From: Bacillota bacterium
GTDB lineage: Bacteria; Bacillota; Clostridia; Christensenellales; Aristaeellaceae
Assembly (NCBI GenBank): GCA_023459275.1
Contig: JAEWVC010000070.1
Location: 19,370-83,369, forward strand
DNA: 64,000 nucleotides
Direction of reading: 5' to 3'
Shown here piece by piece: positions 1 through 8,464 of this stretch (within the stretch, counting starts at the first letter, position 1; the number at the start of each line of letters is the position of its first letter). The notes below the pieces were generated by a model that was not told the origin of the DNA, searched no databases, and saw only the letters and a program-made list of their open reading frames with translations. The position numbers and the translations under genes are program-made.

Positions 1-547
1 GGCTGTAGCCTTCCTTGCCGCGGTACTCTGTGGGCAGATTCTGCGGATTGGAGACGATCGTGGTCCCGTCCAGGCGGAACTGATAGCAGTACGTGCCGGA
101 AGCAAGCTGCATGGTGAGGGCCCAATAGCCGGTATCCTTGTTCAGAACCATCTGATCGAAGGGACGAACAGGGAACACGTCGTCCGTGTGGATCATGCAG
201 CCATTGTACCAATCGTTGGGCTTGATCATGGCCGCGGTATTCTGGGAGGAGTAGATGGGCTCGGAATAATACCATTCACCGCCTACTTCGACGCTCTTGT
301 ATTCAGGGCCATAGAAGCGGAAGGTGACATAGTATCCAGTGGCGGACTTTTCAGAGGCGTACACGGTGGTCTTGGTCAGGGCGTCGAATTGCGCCTGCGT
401 AAAGTCCATATCGGTCGTTTTTCCATCCCATTTGATGAAATGGGTCTGGTAGTCTACTTCGATAAAATTGGATTCCGCGCTGGCTGTCATGGCAAAAGTG
501 CCCAGAAGCAGGCACAGGGACAGCACCGCCGTAATGATTTTCCGCAT
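1..547 (-). CDS. Secreted esterase-like protein with N-terminal E-set domain (partial, cut by the window edge)
   Basis: Only the first 182 codons are present; the frame is open to base 1. The ATG at 547 is preceded by AGGAGG about 7 bases upstream. Residues 1-24 form a signal peptide (MRKII, hydrophobic LSLCLLLGTFAM, cleavage after TASA), so the product is exported. The mature part contains VTFRFYGPEYKSVEV and, later, YWALTMQLASGTYCYQFRLDG-type beta-strand text, the pattern of the immunoglobulin-like E-set domain that precedes the alpha/beta-hydrolase in many secreted FrsA/esterase-D-like enzymes and resembles CBM48. The catalytic domain would lie beyond the window, so enzyme class is inference. 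A candidate promoter lies some 440 bases upstream, implying a long leader. Confidence 0.75.
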   Translation of the reverse strand, partial: MRKIITAVLSLCLLLGTFAMTASAESNFIEVDYQTHFIKWDGKTTDMDFTQAQFDALTKTTVYASEKSATGYYVTFRFYGPEYKSVEVGGEWYYSEPIYSSQNTAAMIKPNDWYNGCMIHTDDVFPVRPFDQMVLNKDTGYWALTMQLASGTYCYQFRLDGTTIVSNPQNLPTEYRGKEGYS

Positions 548-991
548 GGTAAAACCTCCTGCTATATTGTACGGACTGGAAAAGGGAATTCCGGAAAAGA
601 AGCACACATCAACAGAAGCTGCCACAAGCCGCTGGGATACGGCTTCGGGAAGCGGTAGCCGCGATTCGTTGCCTGATTGCCTCCGGCCGGGCGCCCGGCA
701 TTTCCCTTTCGCCATGGAACAGCCAGGCGAATAGGCAATGGCCTCAGCGGCGGTGGCCTGTAATCAGCGCCCGCTTCAGGCCTGAAGCCTGGCTGCCGGC
801 CGATATCGGGGCAATGAACGTGTCCGCGGAAGGTGGGGCACCAATGAGAGATGATGCGCATGTCCATGCCGTTGCAGATGAATAGGGCGCCTGCGTCACC
901 ACCATCATGCAATCATGAAGCATTCACCATCACCTTTCCCGGTCTGCTGGATGTTGGCATAGAGAGGGGAGTGCACTTCCTCTTTGCCCCT

Positions 992-1020
992 ATTATAGGA
1001 GCCGCAATATCCTTCGTCCA
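992..1020 (-). promoter_or_regulatory. Candidate promoter for the secreted esterase-like gene
   Basis: On the minus strand TATAAT (992-997) is preceded by a 17-base spacer and TGGACG (1015-1020), 4 of 6 matches to TTGACA. Transcription would begin near 985, leaving a leader of about 440 bases. Confidence 0.5.
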
Positions 1021-1176
1021 TGTTACAAATACACAAATTACCATTGTTTTCTTGGTCTGGAGACTAAAATCTTTCCGGAAACAAACATAAAATTCTTGCA
1101 CATTTAATAGTGAAAGAACAGCTCCATAATACATTCTGCCGAAAAAAAAGAGCCCGTTTCCCACCGGGGGCTGCGC

Positions 1177-1205
1177 TTGACAGGGGGAAAGGGTTTTTAT
1201 AGAAT
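1177..1205 (+). promoter_or_regulatory. Promoter for the CdaR-type regulator gene
   Basis: TTGACA (1177-1182), a 17-base spacer and TAGAAT (1200-1205) form a near-consensus housekeeping promoter. The leader to the start at 1358 is about 145 bases. Confidence 0.7.
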
Positions 1206-1357
1206 AGCATCGCAGAGCAGAACGTTGGTAGCCAAAAGGACAAGAACGGGAGAGCCGGCACGATGGCGTGTGCGGCGATACATGGCAGACCGCCCAATCC
1301 GGGGTATTGTTTGGTATGGCAGGAGCAAGGCAGGGCAGGACCTAAAGGAGCATATGT

Positions 1358-2572
1358 ATGAAATTCCCGAAAAGCAGTTGCATGAAGATCGTCTATGAGA
1401 TCAGCAACATTATTGGCGAACAAATCAATATGATGGACCACCTGGGCATGATCATCGCAAGCACCGACCCCGCCAGAATCGGCACCTTCCATGCCGGCGC
1501 GAAACGGGTGGTGGACGAGCGGCTGGAAAGCCTGACCATCCATGGCGACGAGGAATATACCGGTGCAAAGCCAGGGCTCAACTTGCCGCTGGAATTCCAA
1601 GACGATATCATTGGGGTGATCGGCGTTACGGGGCCGGAAAAAAAGGTGGGCAAGTATGGGCAGATTATCAAGAAAATGACGGAGATCCTGCTGCTGGATA
1701 TTTACATGCGGCAGGAGATGGACGTGGAGCTACGCATCCGTACCCGCTTTTTGAATGACTGGATCCATGGCAAGCCCCAGGAAATAAACCGGCAAATGGT
1801 GGAAAATGGGCATCAGATCGGCATTGACATTACGATACCGCGGCGGATTTTGCTGGTGAGCATCATTCCCCAGGAAGGCCCCACCACCGTAGCCGTGCAG
1901 CGCAATATTGACGCAGCAGAGGATAATGCGCGCAAGATCATCGGCGCCATCACCGAGGCGATCGTATTCAAATCCGGCAGCGCGCTGGTCTGCTGCATAC
2001 TTAGAACTGACGATGATCATATGCTGGACATCGCCAGGGCTGTCAAGACGCGCATCGAGAGCGCCGGGCCGCTGATTGTCTGCATTGGTATTGACAACAC
2101 CGCACAGAGCTTCATGTACATCAATACCGCCTACCAGCACGCGCAAAAGGCGCTGCGCACCTGCCTGCGCTCCCCCAGCAAGGATATCCGCCTGTACGAC
2201 AGCATCAACATGGAAATCTTCTCAGGAGAGCTTCCGGATATGATCAAGCTGGAGTATGTGCAACGCATTTTCAGCAACTGCTCATTGAAGGAGATCGCAG
2301 AGTGGATCAGGCTGCTGGACACCTACTATGGCTATGAGGGTTCGATTACCGAGGCGGCGCAGGCGCTTTACATTCACAAAAACACATTGCAGTACCGCCT
2401 CAAGCAGCTGTATGAGAAGACCGGTTATGATCCGCGCAGCATCCGCTTTTCTTCCCTATACTACAATGCGATCCATTTCTATCATGACCTCAATGAGAAA
2501 ATCACTTTGGATGTGGAGGCAGATCCATTTGCAGGCGCAAGAGATGTTATGCATAACATAAATGATGTATAA
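1358..2572 (+). CDS. CdaR/PucR-family transcriptional regulator (sugar diacid or glycerate sensing)
   Basis: A 404-residue protein with the CdaR layout: an N-terminal putative sugar-diacid-recognition domain (about residues 8-135), a middle GGDEF-like PucR region, and a C-terminal PucR helix-turn-helix around residues 330-380 (IHKNTLQYRLKQL). E. coli CdaR activates glycerate, glucarate and galactarate genes. Here a GntP permease and a glycerate 2-kinase follow on the same strand, so D-glycerate or a glycerate precursor is the likely inducer (inference). The start at 1358 has AAAGGAG 7 bases upstream; the internal ATG at 1382 lacks such a site. The last codons overlap a perfect palindrome, GTTATGCATAAC (2546-2557), that could be an operator for the permease. 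Confidence 0.88.
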   Translation: MKFPKSSCMKIVYEISNIIGEQINMMDHLGMIIASTDPARIGTFHAGAKRVVDERLESLTIHGDEEYTGAKPGLNLPLEFQDDIIGVIGVTGPEKKVGKYGQIIKKMTEILLLDIYMRQEMDVELRIRTRFLNDWIHGKPQEINRQMVENGHQIGIDITIPRRILLVSIIPQEGPTTVAVQRNIDAAEDNARKIIGAITEAIVFKSGSALVCCILRTDDDHMLDIARAVKTRIESAGPLIVCIGIDNTAQSFMYINTAYQHAQKALRTCLRSPSKDIRLYDSINMEIFSGELPDMIKLEYVQRIFSNCSLKEIAEWIRLLDTYYGYEGSITEAAQALYIHKNTLQYRLKQLYEKTGYDPRSIRFSSLYYNAIHFYHDLNEKITLDVEADPFAGARDVMHNINDV

Positions 2573-2590
2573 ATCTCATTTTACATACTA

Positions 2591-2618
2591 TGGTCAATGA
2601 CGGAAGTTTGTGTAAAAT
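2591..2618 (+). promoter_or_regulatory. Possible promoter of the GntP permease gene
   Basis: TGGTCA (2591-2596; 4 of 6) and TAAAAT (2613-2618; 5 of 6) with a 16-base spacer lie in the 88-base AT-rich gap before the permease. The palindrome GTTATGCATAAC at 2546-2557 sits about 35 bases upstream, a plausible activator position. Confidence 0.35.
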
Positions 2619-2660
2619 ATATGTCAATGGACAGCCACAAATCAATAAGGAGGTCTTCCC

Positions 2661-4043
2661 ATGACCGGCATTGGACTCATCATCGTTTTTGTTCTGGCCA
2701 TCGTGCTGATGATCGTCGCGATCAGCAAGTTGAAAATCCATCCCTTCCTCTCGATTATGGGCGTAGCACTTATTTTTGGACTCGTTGCCGGCATCCCGCT
2801 GTACAAGTATACGGACGCCAACGGAAATGCTATTTCCGGGATCGCGGATGTGATTGGCACCGGGTTCAGCGGAACCTTCTCCAGCATCGGTATCGTGATT
2901 ATCTTCGGCGCGCTCGTTGGCACGCTGCTGGAAAAAACAGGCGCTGCGCTGAAAATGGCGGATTGCGTTGTGCGTCTGGTGGGCAAAAAGCACCCTGAGC
3001 TCGCGATAGAGCTGATGGGCTGGATCGTATCCATCCCCGTATTCTGTGACAGCGGCTTTGTTGTCCTCAACCCCATCCGCAAGGCAATGGTCAAGCGCAC
3101 TGGGACCAGCAGCGTTGCCATGAGCGTCGCGCTGTCCATGGGCTTGTATATCAGCCACTGCTTCATTCCGCCCACGCCCGGACCCATTGCGGCCGCAGGA
3201 ACACTGGGCGTAGGCGATAACCTGCTTCTGGTGATTGGCCTTGGTGCGCTGCTATCCATCCTGCCGCTCATAGCCAGCTATTTCTTTGCCAAATACATCG
3301 GCAAAAAAGTGAAATCCACGGAAGATGAAGTGAACGACGAATCCGTGAAAACGTATGAGCAGCTTGTGGCCGAGTATGGTCAATTGCCCAGCGGATGGCT
3401 GGCCTTCTCCCCGATCATCGTCCCGATTATCCTGATGGGCCTGGCGTCCGCACTGTCAATGGCGAAGATCACGTCCCCCTTCTTTGCCTTCCTCGGCACC
3501 CCCATCATTGCCCTTGCCGTTGGCGCCGTGATAGCAATCATCAGCCTGTTTGCCGCCAACAAGGGAAAGGATTTTTACGAACTGACCAATGATACGCTCA
3601 AAACGGTTGGCCCCATCCTGTTCATCACGGCCGCGGGCGGCGTGCTGGGCAAGGTGATCGCCTCCACCGATATCGTCAATTTCATCAAGGCGAATGCGGT
3701 AACGCTTCAGACGATCGGCCTCCTCTTCCCCTTCCTGCTGGCGGCCATCCTGAAAACCGCTCAAGGCTCCTCCACGGTGGCCATTACGACCACAGCCGGT
3801 ATTGTTGCCCCGCTGCTGCCCATTCTTGGGCTGTCCAGCCCCGCCCTGGCGTCGCTGACAGTAATCGCCATTGGCGCCGGCGCGATGACCGTATCCCACG
3901 CAAACGACTCCTACTTCTGGGTTGTAACCAACTTTGCCGGCATGGCCACCCAGGATGGGTATAAGACCCAGACGCTGGGCACACTTGTGGTTGGTATCAC
4001 TTCCATCATCGGCGTGATGATTGTATCGCTGTTCCTGCACTGA
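2661..4043 (+). CDS. GntP-family permease (gluconate/glycerate:H+ symporter type)
   Basis: A 460-residue polytopic membrane protein of normal length for the GntP family. It opens with two hydrophobic segments (IGLIIVFVLAIVLMIVAIS) and contains the conserved family stretches EKTGAALKMAD, IPVFCDSGFVVLNP, HCFIPPTPGPIAAAG and KTAQGSSTVA. The family imports gluconate, glycerate and related hydroxy acids with protons across the cytoplasmic membrane. Between a CdaR-type regulator and a glycerate 2-kinase, D-glycerate is the likeliest substrate, though sequence alone cannot separate it from gluconate. The start has AAGGAGG 9 bases upstream. A strong terminator follows immediately. Confidence 0.9.
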   Translation: MTGIGLIIVFVLAIVLMIVAISKLKIHPFLSIMGVALIFGLVAGIPLYKYTDANGNAISGIADVIGTGFSGTFSSIGIVIIFGALVGTLLEKTGAALKMADCVVRLVGKKHPELAIELMGWIVSIPVFCDSGFVVLNPIRKAMVKRTGTSSVAMSVALSMGLYISHCFIPPTPGPIAAAGTLGVGDNLLLVIGLGALLSILPLIASYFFAKYIGKKVKSTEDEVNDESVKTYEQLVAEYGQLPSGWLAFSPIIVPIILMGLASALSMAKITSPFFAFLGTPIIALAVGAVIAIISLFAANKGKDFYELTNDTLKTVGPILFITAAGGVLGKVIASTDIVNFIKANAVTLQTIGLLFPFLLAAILKTAQGSSTVAITTTAGIVAPLLPILGLSSPALASLTVIAIGAGAMTVSHANDSYFWVVTNFAGMATQDGYKTQTLGTLVVGITSIIGVMIVSLFLH

Positions 4044-4053
4044 GGCCTATTTG

Positions 4054-4090
4054 GCCGGACTGTTTGCACGAACAGTCCGGCTATTTTTTT
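4054..4090 (+). terminator. Rho-independent terminator after the permease gene
   Basis: GCCGGACTGTT (4054-4064) pairs perfectly with AACAGTCCGGC (4071-4081) around a 6-base loop and is followed by TATTTTTTT. It lies between the permease and the kinase that should act with it, so the kinase either has its own promoter or depends on read-through. Confidence 0.9.
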
Positions 4091-4143
4091 GTACATCATA
4101 CGCCCTTTACATTGCAAGGGATTGAGTTTTGGAGTGACGTGAC

Positions 4144-5376
4144 ATGCACTTAAGGGATGATTGTGATTTTATCGTTAAACGGGCCATTGCGGCCGTCCAG
4201 CCGGATGCCGCGGTGCAACGGGCGCTGAGCGGAAAATCTTTCGGCGGCGGCAAGGTCATACTGGTTGCAGTCGGCAAGGCCGCCTGGTCGATGGCATCGG
4301 CAGCCAAAAATGTGCTGGGTGAGAGGATCAACCAGGGCATTGTCGTTACAAAGTATGGACATTCCATGGGCAGTATCCCCGGTGTTTCCATTTTTGAGGC
4401 CGGACATCCGGTTCCTGATGCCAATTCCTTTTTGGCCACAGAAGCAGTATTGCAAGCCACATCAGGCCTTACATGTTCCGATGTAGTGCTGCTGCTGATA
4501 TCCGGCGGCGGGTCCGCCTTGTTTGAAGCGCCGCTGATCAGCGCGGAGCAATCTGCAGAGCTCACCGGTCAGCTTCTTGCCTGCGGTGCCAATATCGTAG
4601 AAATGAACACCATCCGCAAACGGTTCTCCAAAGTGAAGGGCGGGCGCTTTGCCCAGCATTGCCAGCCTGCGCACATCTTCTCCATCGTGCTGTCCGATAT
4701 TATCGGCGACCCGCTGGACATGATTGCTTCCGGTCCTGCCTATCCAGACAGCAGCACAGTGGAGGATGCTGTTAAGGTTGCGGACAAATACCATCTTGAT
4801 CTTACCGGCGAGATGCAGGCTTTGCTGCGTGTAGAAACGCCGAAGCAGCTGAACAATGTGGAGACAGTGATCACCGGAAGCGTGCGGGAGCTATGCTTTG
4901 CGGTAGCCGGCGCCGCCCGCGAAAGGGGCTACCAGCCGCTGATCCTCACCGATTCGCTGGATTGTGTGGCCAGGGAAGCCGGGGCGTTTTTCTCCGCCAT
5001 GGCCAGATACCATCAAACCACCACCCAGCCTGTTGCTGTCATTGCGGGCGGCGAGACCATCGTGCACGTCGTGGGCAAAGGGCTCGGCGGCCGCAACCAG
5101 GAGCTGGCGCTTTCCGCATCTTTGGGGATCCGGGGTTTACATCAGACAGCAGTGTTTTCCTTTGGCTCGGATGGTACAGATGGCCCCACAAACGCTGCCG
5201 GCGGTTATGTGGATGGCGATACGGCATTTATACTGGAAAAGCAGGGTGTTGATATCTTTCGGGTGCTGCAGAACAACGACGCTTACAATGCGCTGCGGAT
5301 TACGGATGGCCTGATTATGACAGGGCCAACCGGCACCAATGTCAACGATGTTACAGTGCTGCTGATACATCGCTGA
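4144..5376 (+). CDS. gckA: Glycerate 2-kinase (MOFRL family)
   Basis: A 410-residue soluble protein of the class II glycerate kinase (GckA/MOFRL) family, which phosphorylates D-glycerate with ATP to give 2-phosphoglycerate for lower glycolysis. It contains the N-terminal GKAAWSMA, the LISGGGSALFEAP loop, the IRKRFSKVKGGRFA and LSDIIGDPLDMIASGP motifs, and the C-terminal MOFRL region (GLGGRNQELALSAS, then SFGSDGTDGPTNAAGG). Paired with the GntP permease and CdaR-type regulator it completes a short uptake-and-phosphorylation route. The start has GGAG about 9 bases upstream. A terminator 54 bases upstream separates it from the permease. Confidence 0.92.
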   Translation: MHLRDDCDFIVKRAIAAVQPDAAVQRALSGKSFGGGKVILVAVGKAAWSMASAAKNVLGERINQGIVVTKYGHSMGSIPGVSIFEAGHPVPDANSFLATEAVLQATSGLTCSDVVLLLISGGGSALFEAPLISAEQSAELTGQLLACGANIVEMNTIRKRFSKVKGGRFAQHCQPAHIFSIVLSDIIGDPLDMIASGPAYPDSSTVEDAVKVADKYHLDLTGEMQALLRVETPKQLNNVETVITGSVRELCFAVAGAARERGYQPLILTDSLDCVAREAGAFFSAMARYHQTTTQPVAVIAGGETIVHVVGKGLGGRNQELALSASLGIRGLHQTAVFSFGSDGTDGPTNAAGGYVDGDTAFILEKQGVDIFRVLQNNDAYNALRITDGLIMTGPTGTNVNDVTVLLIHR

Positions 5377-5412
5377 CATTGACAGCGAGGACACGGTACA
5401 ATCTGCACCGGT

Positions 5413-5437
5413 CCTTGCGGCAGAGCTGTCCGCAAGG
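5413..5437 (+). terminator. Possible weak terminator after the glycerate kinase gene
   Basis: CCTTGCGG (5413-5420) and CCGCAAGG (5430-5437) can pair around a 9-base loop. The run that follows is only GGCTTTTA and begins several bases after the stem, so strength is uncertain. Confidence 0.35.
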
Positions 5438-5666
5438 GCTTGGCTTTTATATGACCGCCGGATAACGCTCAAGCGCCCGGTTAGGAGACGTCAGCCCTGG
5501 GCAGGCTTCCCCTGGTTCGATTTTTGTGCTCTTTTTATTCGCCCCAGCCGGGCTGCTATCCCGGGGCATGCGCTTTTCATGCAATCCAAACCGGGATTCC
5601 AAAGGGATGCGTTCTCTTGGACTGGAAGTCCGGGGGGCGGCGCCTTCCGGATTGTTATTCATGCCT

Positions 5667-7916
5667 TCATTCTTCCTCTTTGGGTGCGCCGTTTCCCGTA
5701 ACCATCTGCCTGTATTGTGCGGGGGTCATGGCCATGTGCTGGCGGAACCTGCGGATGAAGCCGGAGGCATCGTTGTACCCCACGGCGGCGCCGATGTCCT
5801 TGACGGGCATATCGGTACCGCCCAGCAGCTCCTTGGCTTTTTCCATGCGCAAAAGCAGCAGGTATTCCGAGGGGGACATGCCGGTGAGCTCCTTGAAGTC
5901 CAGGGACAGGCGCACGGCGCTCAGCTGGTAGGCATCGGCGATGGCGCTCATGCTGAGCATGGGTTCCTGGTAATGCTTGTGCATATAGGCGATGATCTCC
6001 CGGATCACCGGCAGATTATGGCCGTCTTTTGGCGCACCCTTTGCCAGGATGTCCCGGCAGAGCTTGCGCAGGAGATCGTCCAGGTCGGCGATGGAACGGC
6101 AGCCTGACAAGGTGAACACATCGTAGAGCTGCAATGCGTCCATGCTGCCGCCGCTCCTGTCGAAATGCTCGCTGAGGATGGCCCCGATCACGCTGTTGTA
6201 GATCATCCGGAAGGCGAACAGCGACATCTGCGTGCTGGTGAGGTAATGGAACAGCTCATCCATGCGGTCGTTCAATCCCCGGGCATCCCCGGCCCGAAGC
6301 GCCTTGCGGAAGCTGTCCAGGTAGCTGCGGGTGAAGGGTACGATGTCCTTGGCCGCGGAACCCACATCGGAAAAACGAAGCACGTGGGCACTGCCCATCA
6401 CGAAGCGGTTGTCATAGGCGGTGGAGGCTTCCAGATAGGCGTTGCCCACATGGCTGAATTGCTGATGCACGCCGCTCAACGCCACGGCCACGCCCGTGTC
6501 CGTTTTGAGTACCTCTCCCTGGGCGGTCACCGCCCAGTTCTCCAGGGCTTCCGGGCTGTCGCCAAAGAGTACGAACAGGAACTGTTCCAGCGCCAGCAGC
6601 TCCACATAATACCCGGAAACGGCGCCGCTGAGGCTCCCGGCGATCTTTCCAAGGTTCAGCTCGGCCCCGTCCCTGGGCGGTGCGCCGACCAGGGCTACGG
6701 CGAAGCATTTTTTGGCGATGTCCAGGGAGAGTTCCGAAGCGGCCTTCACGGCGTCCTCCCGGTTTACATACCGGCCCTTGACAAAATCCTTGATGAAGTC
6801 CGCCCTGCGCACGGGCAGGCTTTCCACAAGGCGGGTGCGCAGAGCTTCGTTCCTGTCCACCAGCGCCTCGATGCCGCTTTGGATGGCCTCAAAATCATCT
6901 TTGCCCGGGGCGGTGCTGGAAAACAGATAGCGAAGCTCCTTGATGGGTTTTACGTGGCGCCTGGAAAAATAGAAGGTCAAAGCCATGCAGGGGATGGCCA
7001 GCGCGAACAGGAACAGGCCGAAGCCAAGCTGCTCCCTGAACATGCCGGCCTTGATGGTTTCCATGGGCAAAAGCGTGGCGTAGGCCATGTGAAACAGGCT
7101 GCCCGGCTGGGCCACCAGCAGGTACTGGCTGCCGTCCAGGGTCAGGTCCTTGACCAGGGTACCCGTCATGCCCTTGATCTCCTTAAGCACCGCCTCATCC
7201 TTGACGCCAAGGTTCCGGCTGGCCGCCAGCACGCTGTCCCCGTAGAAGATGTAGGTGTTGCGCGGCTCGTAGATTTCGTCGGCGAACATCTGCTGGTAAG
7301 TGCTTTCCTTGATCAGGAACAGGACGTTGCCGGTGTTGTACCGTTCGCCCATGCGCACGGGCGCTACCACGGCCACCATGCGGTTGTTGGTGCCGTCGGT
7401 GAGGATGCTGTTCACGTTTTGGGCGGGGAAGATGGTCACGCCATTGTCCCGCCGCCGGAGGGCGGTGAGCAGCGTTTCGGGGGGCGTGTTCTCCAGGTGC
7501 ATCAGCTTGTACAGAAACATGTCAAGCCCCACCGAAGTGGCGGAGGAATACAGGTAATCGTCCTCATTGAAGATCAGGTACAGCTGGTCGCAAAAGTCGA
7601 TGGTCATGGTGTAGGGCACCAATTGCATCTTTAAATGATAGGCCAGCATGGGCTGCTCCCTCATTCTGAAGGCGCTGATATAGGGAGACAGGCCGATCTG
7701 TTTGCCTACGGAAAGCAATGTGGCCAGATTTTCCTCATGCCGGTAGCGGATGATGCCCAGCTTGTTGATGCTGCTTTCCACCGTGTTATCCCGGACGGTA
7801 TTGGCGTAGGTGTTGCCCATGTAGATGCCTACGCCCACAAACAGCAGCGCCATGATCGCCGTGTAGGAGATCATGTACCGAAGCAGGATGGAATGGAAGA
7901 TTCCTTTTCGTTTCAT
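5667..7916 (-). CDS. Membrane-bound AraC-family regulator with extracytoplasmic sensor region
   Basis: A 749-residue protein. A basic N-terminus is followed by a transmembrane helix (about residues 12-34), a roughly 260-residue presumably external Cache-like segment, a second helix near 295-318 (GLFLFALAIPCMALTFYF), a short HAMP-like linker and a long cytoplasmic region. The last 100 residues are an AraC double helix-turn-helix (LSMSAIADAYQLSAVRLSL, then KDIGAAVGYNDASGFIRRF). This one-component design is common in Bacillota, usually beside sugar ABC genes; here none is nearby. Its ATG overlaps the stop of the upstream tag gene by 4 bases (ATGA) and has no good ribosome binding site, so translation is probably coupled. 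The ligand is unknown. Confidence 0.85.
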   Translation of the reverse strand: MKRKGIFHSILLRYMISYTAIMALLFVGVGIYMGNTYANTVRDNTVESSINKLGIIRYRHEENLATLLSVGKQIGLSPYISAFRMREQPMLAYHLKMQLVPYTMTIDFCDQLYLIFNEDDYLYSSATSVGLDMFLYKLMHLENTPPETLLTALRRRDNGVTIFPAQNVNSILTDGTNNRMVAVVAPVRMGERYNTGNVLFLIKESTYQQMFADEIYEPRNTYIFYGDSVLAASRNLGVKDEAVLKEIKGMTGTLVKDLTLDGSQYLLVAQPGSLFHMAYATLLPMETIKAGMFREQLGFGLFLFALAIPCMALTFYFSRRHVKPIKELRYLFSSTAPGKDDFEAIQSGIEALVDRNEALRTRLVESLPVRRADFIKDFVKGRYVNREDAVKAASELSLDIAKKCFAVALVGAPPRDGAELNLGKIAGSLSGAVSGYYVELLALEQFLFVLFGDSPEALENWAVTAQGEVLKTDTGVAVALSGVHQQFSHVGNAYLEASTAYDNRFVMGSAHVLRFSDVGSAAKDIVPFTRSYLDSFRKALRAGDARGLNDRMDELFHYLTSTQMSLFAFRMIYNSVIGAILSEHFDRSGGSMDALQLYDVFTLSGCRSIADLDDLLRKLCRDILAKGAPKDGHNLPVIREIIAYMHKHYQEPMLSMSAIADAYQLSAVRLSLDFKELTGMSPSEYLLLLRMEKAKELLGGTDMPVKDIGAAVGYNDASGFIRRFRQHMAMTPAQYRQMVTGNGAPKEEE

Positions 7917-8464
7917 GATTTTGCGAAGCAGCCATTTTCATGGTCGTTCACCACGCCCACGGCCTGCAGGTAGGAATACATAATGGTGGAGCCCACAAAG
8001 GAAAAGCCCCGTTTTGTAAGGTCGCGGCTTAAGCGGTCGGAAAGCTCCGTGCGGCAGGGCGCCTGCCGAAAATCCGCCCAATCGCCGGTCACCGGCTTGA
8101 ACCCCACATAGGCCCACAGGTAGCGGTCAAAGCTGCCAAATTCTTTTTGGATCTCCAAAAAATGTTTGGCGTTGCGGATGGAGGCGGCGACCTTCAGCCG
8201 GTTGCGCACGATGCCGGGGTTTTGAAGCAACTCCTCCACCTTTGCGTCTCCATAGGCCGCCACCTTTCCGGGGTCGAACCCGTCGTACGCTGCGCGGTAA
8301 TTCTCCCGCTTGCGCAGAATGGTGATCCAGCTTAATCCCGCCTGCGCGCCCTCCAGGATCAAAAACTCAAAGAGCGTCCTGTCGTCGTGGACGGGCCTGC
8401 CCCATTCCTCGTCATGGTACCTCACATACAGCTCATCCGTGCCAGCCCAGCCGCAGCGGTGCAT
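7913..8464 (-). CDS. tag: DNA-3-methyladenine glycosylase I (Tag)
   Basis: 183 residues, close to E. coli Tag (187). Tag excises 3-methyladenine from alkylated DNA. Visible family features are MHRCGWAG at the start (Cys4 zinc ligand), YVRYHDEEWGRP (His17 ligand), the base pocket LEGAQAGLSWITILRKREN with the conserved Glu, FSFVGSTIMYSYLQAVG, and a closing NDHENGC supplying the last His and Cys ligands. I start at 8464 because it matches the family N-terminus and its ATG shares one base with the stop of the upstream gene (TGATG); in-frame upstream codons translate to non-family sequence. It is the second Tag copy in a row. Confidence 0.95.
   Translation of the reverse strand: MHRCGWAGTDELYVRYHDEEWGRPVHDDRTLFEFLILEGAQAGLSWITILRKRENYRAAYDGFDPGKVAAYGDAKVEELLQNPGIVRNRLKVAASIRNAKHFLEIQKEFGSFDRYLWAYVGFKPVTGDWADFRQAPCRTELSDRLSRDLTKRGFSFVGSTIMYSYLQAVGVVNDHENGCFAKS

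Larger units (their letters stand above)
548..1357. other. About 810 bases with no convincing gene
   Basis: This stretch separates the divergent genes starting at 547 (minus) and 1358 (plus). The open frames on both strands have no ribosome binding site and low-complexity or proline/histidine-rich translations unlike proteins. It holds one candidate promoter for each flanking gene (992-1020 minus, 1177-1205 plus). The minus-strand promoter leaves a leader of about 440 bases containing a perfect 14-base palindrome, CTTCAGGCCTGAAG, at 774-787. I could not match the leader to a known riboswitch class by eye. Confidence 0.6.

Noticed and set aside
5460..5530. Possible tRNA, because of a GGTTCGATTTTTG string
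   Set aside because: No acceptor stem, anticodon arm or D-arm could be built around it.
6165..7634. A 489-codon plus-strand frame across the AraC-family regulator
   Set aside because: Composition (His/Gln/Val-rich) and lack of start signals mark it as the antisense shadow of the regulator, whose HTH and membrane segments are clear.
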